Below are positions 1 through 9,600 of a DNA stretch of 24,488 nucleotides, piece after piece (position 1 is the stretch's first letter; the number at the start of each line of letters is the position of its first letter). The DNA is from Astrothelium macrocarpum. Taxonomy: Eukaryota; Ascomycota; Dothideomycetes; Trypetheliales; Trypetheliaceae. A model generated the notes under the pieces. It had not been told where the DNA came from. It did not search any database and was given only the letters and a program-made list of their open reading frames with translations. The position numbers and the translations under genes were made by a program. The stretch is from positions 4,372 to 28,859 of the forward strand of contig JAGEMR010000220.1 of assembly GCA_021030915.1 (NCBI GenBank), read 5' to 3'.

Positions 1-882
1 AACGCCTAAATTATTGACTGTATCGAGTGTGGATGTGTGTTCTGATCCCCATGCCTTCTCATAACCTTGCAGTGCCCATTGGTACATCTTCTCTGCCTCA
101 TTAAGCCGTCCCAGATCCGCATAAAGAACGCCTAAATTATTGACTGTATCGAGTGTGGATGTGTGTTCTGATCCCCATGCCTTCTCATAACCTTGCAGTG
201 CCCGCTGGTACATCTTCTCTGCCTCATCAAGCCGTCCTAGATCCTTATAAAGAACGCCTAAATTGTTGACTGTATCGAGTGTGGATGTGTGTTTTGATCC
301 CCATGCCTTCTCATAACCTTGCAGTGCCCGCTGGTACATCTTCTCTGCCTCATCAAGCCGTCCCAGATCCGCATAAAGGTTGCCTAAATTGTTGACTGTA
401 TTGAGTGTGGATGTGTGTTCTGATCCCCATGCCTTCTCTTTACCTTGCAGTGCCCGCTGGTACATCTTCTCTGCCTCATCAAGCCGTCCCAGATCCGCAT
501 AGAGGTTGCCTAAATTGTTGACTGTATCGAGTGTGGATGTGTGTTCTGATCCCCATGCCTTCTCTTTACTTTGCAATGCCCGCTGGTACATCTTCTCTGC
601 CTCATCAAGCCGTCCCAGATCCGCATAGAGAGCGCCTAAATTGTTGACTGTATCGAGTGTGGATATGTGTTCTGATCCCCATACCTTCTTTTTACTTTGC
701 AGTGCCCGCTGGTACATCTTCTCTGCCTCATCAAACCGTCCCAGATTCGCATAGAGAATGCCTAAATTGTTGACTGTATCGAGTGTGGATGTGTGTTCTG
801 ATCCCAATGCCTTCTCTTTACCTTGCAGTGCCCGCTGGTACATCTTTTCTGCCTCATCAAATCTTCCCTGGTCCGAAAACAT
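1..882 (-). repeat. TPR-coding tandem array, seven 126-bp units
   Basis: Units lie at 882-757, 756-631, 630-505, 504-379, 378-253, 252-127 and 126-1 on the minus strand, each encoding exactly 42 residues. A typical unit begins LYADLGRLDEAEKMYQRAL and ends with STLDTVNNLG. Units are nearly identical at DNA level except the first (882-757), which is degenerate at its start (NMFSDQGRFDEAEKM). Variation clusters at a few positions, such as GYEKA versus SKEKA or GKEKA in mid-unit. The array crosses the left window edge exactly at a unit boundary, so the copy number is unknown. Confidence 0.95.
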
Positions 883-3566
883 ATTTCCAAAATTGTGGAG
901 AATCCAGTGCTTACCGTCATCGTCTAGTCTGCCATTTATAACAAATCCCCAACATCTGCCTGCATGTCGTAAAAGCCGTTGCTGAGTCGCCCAGTAGTTC
1001 TGAACATATTTGCTCGACACATGTCTACCGACACACTCCAGTGCTAGACCAGCCAATTGAGTATTCCACTTATGATTCACCATATGAACCGTCCATGAAT
1101 GCACACAGCTATGCATTCCATATCCATCTAGCTCTGCTCCGTTTTGTTTAGAGAATTTGTCAACTTCCACAAGTCCGTAATCACATAGCACCCGCATCGT
1201 TTTGTTAAAGCTTAATTCGTCTTCCATCATTTGATCAAGCCATTCTAGCCCGCTATATCTCCCTTCTTGTAGGAGCTCAAACCATAGATCCCGGCTATCA
1301 AAGTACGCCCATAATTGAAGTAGCATTGCAGAGTGTTTGTTCTCCTGCTTGATTTGTTCTAACGACAGCTGCCATGTTGAGTACAGCTGCCGATCTTCAT
1401 ACGAGCTAATTTGGGGACTCGTCTGTTGTAGTTTTAGCCATGACGCTTTATATAAACGAAGGTAATCTGCAAAGCTTGTCGAAACCTGGTAAAGATAGGC
1501 CCCTGCTGTGGCTAAGGCCAACGGAAGTCCATCCAACTCTTTCGCAAGCTCGGCTGCAGCAGGGTCTGCGAAACGTCAGTGCTATTTCTACTACAACAAG
1601 AGCTAACTAACCATCCATTACACCTTCTCGGTATGATGTATTAGATAAGATCTGTAGGCTATCGCGTATGTCTTCCAGTTTAGTTATCTGCAAACGCTGG
1701 CCTACGTTCACCTTTGATGATATTGTTGTAACGATTATCGAGCCATGGTGCGCCTTGGGAAGAAATTGTTGGATATCGACTACACCTAGGTTTTTATTAC
1801 CAGGTACCTTCGGGCTGTCGTAGTTGTCGAATACCATCAACCACCGCGTATTCTTAGCATGTTCCAGCCACCGTTTGACTGCTGCCACCACTTCATCCAC
1901 CTGGCTGTCATCTGTAATCGCACTAAATTGGCTGGCCGAAGGGTGCTCATGTAAGATCTGTTTTGCAATCCAAGAATAGCTCTGCTTGACTGAGACGTCA
2001 TCTTTGATATTCAACCAAAGAATCGCCGAATAGTCATCACGGTGGGCTTTCGCATATGCAATCGCCAGCTGTGTCTTACCAATTCCACCCAGGCCGTGGA
2101 GAGTGACTGCTCGGCGACCAGTACTGTCGCTAAGCGCCTTATGCACATCATCTAGCTCCTTCTGCCGTGCAACAAAATGGTTAGTCTCGGAGACTTCAGA
2201 AAGACTAAATACAATAGAGAAGTGCTCTCCAGCATTGATACGAGCTGCAGATAGAGTCATTTCGGTACGAACAAAATCGGTAAATATTAGGCTACATACC
2301 CGCATGGACCCTGTCCTCCACTTCCCATCGCGAAATAATAATCTCTCCTACATTTTGAACCATGATTTGCAAATGTCCAGATATAGTCTTGTATCCATTA
2401 TCTTCCTTTGATGCAAACTTTACCATGTTAATATGATCTGCATGGATGGCGATTGGTTCTGCATCAGCTGCGCCAGGCACTACTGCAGATGCTCGCGGCA
2501 CCACCTGTATGCTCAGTCTTCATGGCATTCTTTGGATAAAACGAAACATACCGTAATAGCATGACCTAGCTTTGTCGGAGTTTTGTACGTCTCATATGCA
2601 AACTTCGTCGCAAAGTCAGCGCTGATCGGGCCATACTGCCCGAGCTGCTGCTGAAGCCATTCAGAGTCTCGCTCTAGATGCTTGACTAATCTGTCGTCCG
2701 CCTCCACAAAGACTGACGCCACATTGATTAAGAGCTTTCCTAGCTGTACTCCGTTGCCGCCTTGATGTGGTGTACCCATAAATATAATCCCGTACGTCGA
2801 TATCTTAATCGACCGATGTTCTGCTAGCGCTCCTGCCCGCGCCGCATCCGAATGGATAAGGGCCTGGCCCAGTTAGCTACAAACACAATAGATAATAATG
2901 AGACTGACGCTTTTTACAATGATTCCTCCTAGACTATGGGCCACAAAGAGGATGGGACGTTGCATTGTCTGCTAATATGAGAAGTACATTGATTGTCTGA
3001 TTATGGTCTATCCCACCTTTGTAAGCCTCCTCTCACGACAGAGATCTTGAACCAGTTGTCTCGCATGATCGTAGAGGTATTCGCAGCTGACGCAATCGCC
3101 ATGAGTGTTCGCATCATATCCCCAGCAGAAGATGCGTGCATTTGGAATATCGCTCGAGAGGAGATCGCGAAGCCAGTGGACGTCGTTCGCTGCTATCCAA
3201 GTCTTATCGCAGTGTCCGTTCAGCCCATGAACGGCAATAATACTGCGAACTGTCAGTTAAGAATGTTGACAGTATAGATAGCTTACTCTACAACCGGTTC
3301 TTGTCCTTCTGCCACAACTTTGAGACCTTGGGGTGCTACCTCAAGAGTCTTCTTTGAAGAACCACTAGCCTCTTGGGGTGCTACCTCAAGAGGCTTCTTT
3401 GAAGAACCACTAGCCTCTTGGGGTGCTACCTCAAGAGGCTTCTTTGAAGAACCACTAGCCTGCGACGACTGTCAGCCTAATAAAGGCATAGAATAGGGTC
3501 GATGAGTACGTTGTCTTTGCGACCCTTTCTAAACGAGATAAATTTTTGCCAACTAGGCGGCGCCAT
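1..3566 (-). CDS. Fungal NLR: alpha/beta-hydrolase (SesB-like) - NB-ARC - TPR protein, 3' partial
   Basis: I rebuilt eight exons joined by GT-AG introns of 44-55 bp: 3566-3510, 3459-3287, 3242-3017, 2968-2909, 2863-2552, 2504-2300, 2244-1612 and 1565-1. Phases agree at every junction, giving 1077 open codons. Residues about 77-303 form a serine-hydrolase domain: AVHGLNGH, nucleophile elbow VAHSLGG (Ser164), MGTPHQGG, and a likely catalytic His in HADHINM (about 300). The NB-ARC domain follows, with P-loop GLGGIGKT (395-402), Walker B-like WLMVFDN (about 479) and GLPLAL (568-573). Residues 784-1077 are seven 42-residue kinesin-light-chain-type TPRs. In fungi this architecture belongs to NLR-type sensors tied to heterokaryon incompatibility and non-self recognition; the function here is inferred. 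The start ATG at 3566 gives a 19-residue first exon and is the least certain part. The C-terminus lies outside the window. Confidence 0.9.
3325..3459 (-). repeat. Three tandem 45-bp units coding a 15-residue linker repeat in the NLR
   Basis: Units at 3459-3415, 3414-3370 and 3369-3325 encode ASGSSKKPLEVAPQE, the same again, and a third copy with Pro to Thr and the last residue Glu to Gly. They make up the start of exon 2 and sit between the short first exon and the hydrolase domain. The composition (Ser, Lys, Pro, Glu) suggests a disordered linker. The two complete copies are essentially identical in DNA, so the expansion is recent. Confidence 0.85.
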
Positions 3567-3960
3567 AGGTTGATAGTAGTATTCAATATCGACTAAAACA
3601 AAGGGCAATATTGACCGGAGCAAAAGGTTAATGTAGGAAGTACGGCCCTCATTCTTATAGCGTAGCCGGTATTCACACTCAACATTCAGCTGCGGCTGAC
3701 TTGCATCATATTGCTACCAATCATGGCATTGTTGCCTTGTTGCCTTGAGATAACCGCTGGCTGATTAATACCGGCGCTGTTGAGAGCTTGCATCTTGGTG
3801 CACTACTGGCTTAGACAGGGAAAACGATCATTTTCTACAATCTTGATGGAATATGAGGAGCTTGATCCCACAGTCATTGGATTGAATTGAGCTCGTGAGA
3901 ACATCTACCCTTCCAGATCGGATCGGGGCTGCAGTTATATATGCTATCTACCAGCCTTCC
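3567..3960. other. Intergenic region upstream of the NLR gene
   Basis: I see no open frame resembling a protein on either strand. It should hold the NLR promoter. Towards 3960 it passes into the repeats that seem to mark one end of the decayed transposon. Confidence 0.5.
3653..3659 (-). promoter_or_regulatory. Possible TATA-like box of the NLR gene
   Basis: The minus strand reads TATAAGA about 90 bp upstream of the proposed NLR start at 3566. The distance is plausible for a fungal core promoter, but a 7-bp match in AT-containing DNA is weak evidence and no other promoter element is recognisable. Confidence 0.2.
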
Positions 3961-3966
3961 GAATAA

Positions 3967-4005
3967 CTAACCAGCCATCTCAATAGCTAACCAGCCATCT
4001 CAATA
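3967..4005. repeat. 19-bp tandem duplication (CTAACCAGCCATCTCAATA x2)
   Basis: The 19-bp unit occurs at 3967-3985 and, after one G, again at 3987-4005. Its complement (GGCTGGTTAG) resembles the GGCTGCTTAG/GGCTGGCTGC motifs clustered at 5735-5812 and 6010-6108. The two clusters thus look like inverted subterminal repeats around the transposase remnant. Confidence 0.6.
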
Positions 4006-4219
4006 AGGTTCGGAGGTCTCTGCAGATCCATAGGGTTCATTTCCTGTCAAATCTCCAATTGAAGTTGAGTATGACATCCGAAGCGACGAGCTTTCGAAAG
4101 ATTGGTAATTGGGTTCATATATGTAGTGGGATCGCCATCTTAGATTCTGGTTTCCGCACCAACCCAGCCGTTGCTATTCTTAGCTATTAGTGATCATGGC
4201 GCTCTTGCTTTTTCCCACC

Positions 4220-5384
4220 TCACTGTGCCCTGTGTTCTACGCACTTCGCTCGTTTTCTTCCTCTGCTTGTCCTTTTGATTCGCTTTGATGAGGCAATGGC
4301 TTTGCGCGGTACGTAGTTGGATATCCAGTATTTATGCAAGAGTAGTTTCATGAAGCGCTTGAGGCTAACAGAAGCTGGAAAGTTAGATAATGGTGTTTCG
4401 GACACAGCTCGATGCGGCCTCTCCGATTCGAAGACGCTTGAAGTGGTTACACTAGGGACACAAATATAACGATATACACAATCAATTTGGGTGGCTTGGG
4501 CAGGATGCGATATTGCAGAGAATATCGACTGTTCCCCAGTCTCATCTATATTATAAACATTTTCGGGCACTATAGCAGGATCCTGTAGCACTTTTTTAAT
4601 GACCTCGAACCAGTGCATGATTTTATTATATATGCTGTACCGGTCCCAGTCCAGCGGTCTGTCTTATTTTGTTTGGAGTTTTGGGTAACATTTCTCAAAA
4701 GCATAGGCCCAGTTTTTTTTTTAGAGGTTTAACCGGTTTAGTCGTCACAGATTAGTAGCGGCAATACTAAAGGCTAATAAAGGTATATACTTGACACGAA
4801 AAGGCTATCCAAGATCAGATATGTGCAACAAAAATCTCACTATGGCTTTCTCTTCAGACGGGGTAAGATACTATTGGCTCTGGGCTTTCTCTTCTCTTGA
4901 GCGTCGACTACGTGTATGGTAATAGAAGGTAGTACAAGCGACGCCGTTATGTTCTGTTCGGGCACGATATGTGTTATGCACTCCATAAGGAATTGTTTGT
5001 GCTAAGATTCACCTGGCCCGGTCTACGTTAGCTGATTGTGGTGATGGTGATAACAGAAATGAGCGAGAAGGTATAGAGTGAGCACGAAGGGCCCAGGATG
5101 TGGGCATAAGCCTGACCCTGAAAAGGGGCTTTAAATAAGGACTGATCCATTTTAGTCCCCCTTCAATCTCGTGTTCTTTTCCATTGTGCGAGAAATTCCT
5201 CTTTATGTGGTGACAATTGCTGTTGATGTTTGTGGCTGGTGGACTTATTTTGGATTCCTTGGATGCGTCTTCGGAGGATGGTTCTAGATAAGCCATACGC
5301 ATCAGCTGTTTTTTTTATTGAAGAACAAATGCCAGACTCGTAATCAGCGATAGCAGAAGCAATTATCCCATCACGGAAGAACAT
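4220..5384 (-). pseudogene. Fot/pogo-like (CENP-B type) transposase remnant, internally deleted
   Basis: Two islands in the right order and strand remain. The N-terminal island (5384-5166, from ATG) encodes a psq/CENP-B-type helix-turn-helix: AIADYESG, KKTADAYGLSRTILRRRIQG, then a K/R-rich stretch and EEFLAQW. The second island (about 4735-4220) encodes KKNWAYAFEKCYPKLQ, DWDRYSIYNKI and WFEVIKKVLQDPAIVPENVYNIDETG, the last being the first catalytic Asp of the DDE domain in this superfamily. In-frame stops occur at 5163-5165 (TGA), 4721-4723 (TAA) and 4664-4666 (TAA). Most of the DDE catalytic core after NIDETG is absent; the reading runs directly into a basic, C-terminal-like tail (KRTSRGRKRAK). 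The 4780-5160 interval shows no convincing transposase similarity. This copy cannot encode a working enzyme. Confidence 0.75.
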
Positions 5385-5734
5385 TTTGAAGCAATGTGGT
5401 GGGTGGTGGAGCGAATTTAGCTGAATCAGATGAGATGAGATTGAGCGGTGGTGGTGCGCCGGTTCCGTGTGTGCCGACTTAACGCATGAATCAGGACGGC
5501 TAACAAATTCGGGAGTTCTCCAAATTAACAGTAACCGCATCCTTTGCTGTGTGAGAAAATCGACCAGGATTTGCATCAAGGCAATCGAAAAGTGTTTTTT
5601 GATTAAAAATCACCCTTTGAGTTCATTGGCTGCGCTCGATCAGCCCCACAGTGCAATTGCAGAAACAATAACACCTCAAAATTACTCAGCAGCGGAGTAC
5701 CGTTGCAAATTCAAACTTTGAATTTTTGTAGTTT

Positions 5735-6108
5735 GTGTAGCTGCTGTTTATATAGCTGCTTGATCAGGTACTTAAATGGCTGCTTAGCTAGCTGCTTATT
5801 TGGCTGTCACAAAATCGCTACAAGCAGCAGGAATAAGCTCAATTGCTAAGCTATTTGGAAGTGTTATGTACATGATTTGCGTGATGACTCAAGACATTGG
5901 GTGCCAAAAGAAATCAGAAGCAGAACAGGACAGAGTTTTCAGATATAGGGGTTACCAAGAATGTCACGTGATAGCATTCCACGCTTGGAAAACTTATATG
6001 TCACAACCGTGACATTGGCTGTGTATACGGTTGCTCAGCAAGATACTCATACGGTTGCTTGGCTGGCTGCCCACATGGTTGCTAAGCTGGCTGCTTACAT
6101 GGCTGTGA
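5735..6108. repeat. Clusters of degenerate GGCTGCTTA/AGCTGCTT repeats
   Basis: Two blocks (5735-5812 and 6010-6108) carry many direct, imperfect copies of a roughly 10-20 bp motif such as tagctgctt, ggctgcttag, ggttgcttgg and ggctggctgc. They are separated by about 200 bp without a recognisable gene. Subterminal arrays of short motifs are common binding sites for transposases; that role is an inference here. Confidence 0.5.
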
Positions 6109-6325
6109 ATTTGACACATAAAGCAGCTCAAAAGTAGTCACAACAATTGGAAAAGTAATTGTTTACAGAACACACAACATTCTCATTCATCCGATATTGT
6201 AGCTAGCTCGCTAGCAAAAGGAACCAGAAAGCGTTAATGACCTGGGTAATGTGAATTGAAGAATCTGGAGAACCTGCGGAGAGCATGATGATGGATTGAT
6301 GAGACTTGGAGGTGAGGATAAAAAG

Positions 6326-6396
6326 AGGCAGAGGTAGAGGCAGAGGTAGAGGCAGAGGTAGAGGCAGAGGTAGCGGCAGTGATAGAGGTAAAGGCA
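6326..6396. repeat. 12-bp minisatellite (AGAGGCAGAGGT)n
   Basis: About six purine-rich 12-bp units (gaggcagaggta) run in tandem, perfect for the first four and then decaying with tagcggcagtgatagagg. One strand is almost pure purine. The open reading through it on the minus strand (Ala-Ser-Thr-Ser repeats) is only a product of the repeat. No gene is visible in the rest of 6112-6638. Confidence 0.85.
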
Positions 6397-6638
6397 GAAT
6401 AATGATAGCCTATAAAGGTGAGTGTGGGAGGAAAGTTTATTCTATAGCGTAGAGTCTTGCTTTGAGCCTGGAAAAGTGGAGCCAGATCAGTCAAGCGAGA
6501 TCAATCTAATGGCCGAACTGAGAGAGATGCGTAAGATATACACGTGATGTCGGGTGAATAAGATGAGCAGCAGACTCGGCAGACTTTGAAAGTGAATGCG
6601 AAGGCGAATTGAGAATTTTCATCACCTCCACAGCCAGA

Positions 6639-9600
6639 TCACCGAAATACCTCAGTAAATACAACATTCTTGACACACCCTTGTTTGGATTTCTCCGTGT
6701 CTGGCAGAACCATACGTATCCCGTCAGCACGAGTAACGCGGCTGAGCGCAGTGTACAACTGTACGTGACTGAAGACCTCTGGGTCTAGCAGTAACCCAAC
6801 ACTACCGAGGCTCTGTCCTTGGGCCTTGTTGATCGTCATCGCGAAAGCCAGCTTGACCGGGAACTGGTGTCGGGTAAAGTCAACGCCTTGCTCCGGCTCT
6901 GGCGTGGGCATGGGAATTCGCGGTAAATGGACGATATTGCCGTGGTTACGCGTACCAAGAATCTGACAGCGAAGAACACATTGGGTCACGCGTTGAACCA
7001 CCATTCGCGTGCCATTGCAAAGACCTCTCTCCGAATCCAGGTTCCGCAATAAGATGACGGGGCATCCAACCTTCAATCGCAATTCGTGGGGAGGGAGTGT
7101 GGGAAGCTGGACTGTATGTAGAAATTCGGTTGGAAAAGAAGCAGCATTCTCGGGATCTTTGCAGAAATCGATAGACGGACAGACGAACAGATTGCCAGGC
7201 ATCGCATCGAGCAGTTTGTTATTCACGCTCACCACCATGTCGTTTTTAGGAGCCAAGATTGCCGAATCGCGGAGCACTTCGAGAGGCAAGAGTCGTCGCT
7301 GGAGATCTGGGAAGATCTCGACGGCGAGTGAGTTGACTGAGTTGTCGAATGCCAGATCTCGCCGATCCCAGGTGATGAATCCGTCAGCACCAGTATGCTC
7401 TCCAACATCTAAGAGACGACGGGCAAAGATATTCATCGTGTTTCGCTCCTCAGCCGTTAGATCGGGTCGTTCGAGCCGCATGTTTTGTGTTAGATGCACG
7501 ACCTGAATCTGGGACCAGAGGGGCGAACGTTTTAGGGACGCCGCAAGGATCTGACCTCGTGTACCGCGCTTCACAATAGGGAGCGTTTGTCGGAAGTCGC
7601 CACAAAAACAAACCACAATGCCGCCGAAGGGGACGTCCTTACGAGGATCATCGGCGTCACGAAGGTCTTGCACTGTACGTGAAACAGCCTCGATGGCATG
7701 ACGATGGCACATCACAGCCTCATCCCAGAAGATGAGCTGTGTTTCTTGTAGAAGCTTAGCGAGATCGGACTGTTTGGACACGGAGCAGAATGAATCAGCT
7801 TCAACCATGATCGGGATCTTGAACCGCGAGTGGGCTGTGGTACCGCCAGCCAACAGAGTCGCTGCAATACCCGAAGTAGCAACCGCCAAAGCGATGTTAC
7901 CCTTGAGTCGTTGATACGCGAGGACCGTATTCTGGACAAATGTCTTGCCAGTGCCTCCAGGTCCATCGACAAAGAAGAGCCCACCCTGGTCATTCGCAAT
8001 GGCAGCATTCAGCTGATTGTAGAGATAACGCTGCTGTTCATTCAACCTGGGCACTGCATCCATGAGCTCTCTCTGCATCACTTCTTCATTGAAGGATCGT
8101 TGTTCATGGATCAAGCGGTTCGAGCCTTGATTCAATTCCTCCAACCAATTCCGCACCGGATCAGGTAAGTGACAGTCCTGCAGTGTTTGGTTATGGCGTT
8201 CTAAAGCCACGCGGATGTGACACAGTGCCAGATCCTCTGCCTGGTCCTGGGTTGGCTCTGCAATGTTGAATCTTTGACGCAACTGGTGGAAACAATCCTC
8301 GGCCAGCCGTCCCCGAAACTCATTCCAGAGCGCCCGCGGGTCTGCTGGCTCACAACTTGTAACAATCATCGTGAAGAGGTGACGTAATGGAAAACCCAAT
8401 TGAAACAGAGCAGCCTCTCCCAACGCCTCCGAGTATTCGCTATCGTTCTGCAGAAGGCCACGGGCGAGACAGGCTGCATGGAACGTTGGATAGACTGTGC
8501 CGTCAAAGGTACGGCAGTCCTCGAAAGATGTCTGGTCCGGGATATAGACCAAAAGCAGACGGAGATAATAGAACTCGCCAGACGTGACGGGAACCCAGAC
8601 GATCCGTCCAACAGCAAAGCGGTTATTTTTCCGCCGAATCCAGGTTTTTTTCTGCCACGTGAAATGCTCGGGAAAATCTTGGTATTTGTAACCTGTAAGC
8701 CCAGCAGCATTGGTTTTGAAAAACTCTGTCAGCGTCGTGATATGAACGCTGGGCTGGTTAACTCGAATATTCACATCATCATCCGAACGTAGCGCAATAC
8801 TTTGACCGTCTGGTAAATGCATTTGCAGTTTCGTAACAGTCACCGATTGATAATGAGTGTGGAACTCAAAAAGACGCCAGAACGCCTCCGGAGCGGCAAC
8901 GTACCGGGCGTCAATGAATTCCGAAACTTCATCAACATGACGTACCTGTGCTCTCTCATCTACAGCAACCTGGATAGTCGCACGGTCCGGGCCTTTGTAC
9001 ACGTATTTATAGACATACTTCACCGAGCTATATCCTACGCAGGACTCGACGTTAATGTGGGCATTGAAACGGACAGTCAAGCACGGGTTGTACGCAGTCA
9101 CATCTCGATTTGTGTATGCAAAACCGGTTGGCCGCTTCTGATGACTGCGGCCGTTGTCCGGACGTCGATATTACGGCTTTCGGTTGGGAGCCACACGCGT
9201 CTCGTCCACGTATGGCATCGGATATGCAAATCGACAGCTACCCTCCCTCATACAAGATGCGTCCGGCTTTGCCTGGCCACAAGGTCCGTGAAGGTAGAGG
9301 CGAGTGATGATCGCGTACAACATCGGGGATTCTGCTGGATTCGGAATCTCCGCACAAATGACTTGGTCGATCTCCTCTGGTGTACGTACGTGTGATGCCT
9401 GATTCATGATCAGCAGCAAATGCATATGTGGGAGACCGCGCTTCTGAAACTCGATTGTGTAGCAGGCAACATTGACCTTCCCGAGAATATGTCTCTTCAT
9501 AATCTCCTCCATAAAGGCACGTACCTTGAGGTTAAAAACGCGAGCAACCAGATCGGGGCGGTCGCGTGCGGTTTGGCCGGGATGCAACTCACGCTCGATC

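Larger units (their letters stand above)
3967..6108 (-). mobile_element. Decayed Fot/pogo-like DNA transposon, approximate extent
   Basis: The extent is inferred from subterminal repeat clusters on both sides of the transposase remnant: CTAACCAGCC-type repeats at 3967-4005, and GGCTGCTTAG/AGCTGCTT-type repeats in the opposite sense at 5735-5812 and 6010-6108. I could not find clean terminal inverted repeats or a TA target duplication, so exact ends are unknown. The right side is longer than usual and may include a second insertion. Confidence 0.4.

Noticed and set aside
1..882. CRISPR-like regular repeats
   Set aside because: The 126-bp units have no unique spacers, encode TPRs in frame, and the genome is eukaryotic.
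758..985. Plus-strand open frame in the TPR region
   Set aside because: Antisense shadow of the NLR TPR exon, whose minus frame has clear TPR periodicity.
4780..5160. Middle part of the transposase
   Set aside because: No frame here gives convincing pogo-family similarity, so I do not claim it as coding remnant.
6192..6207. GCTAGC-TC-GCTAGC hairpin as the Helitron 3' end
   Set aside because: It lies beyond the helicase on the expected side, but no CTRR terminus follows at the usual short distance, and the arms are self-palindromic and short.
6234..6494. Minus-strand frame rich in Ala-Ser-Thr-Ser repeats
   Set aside because: Product of the 12-bp purine minisatellite.
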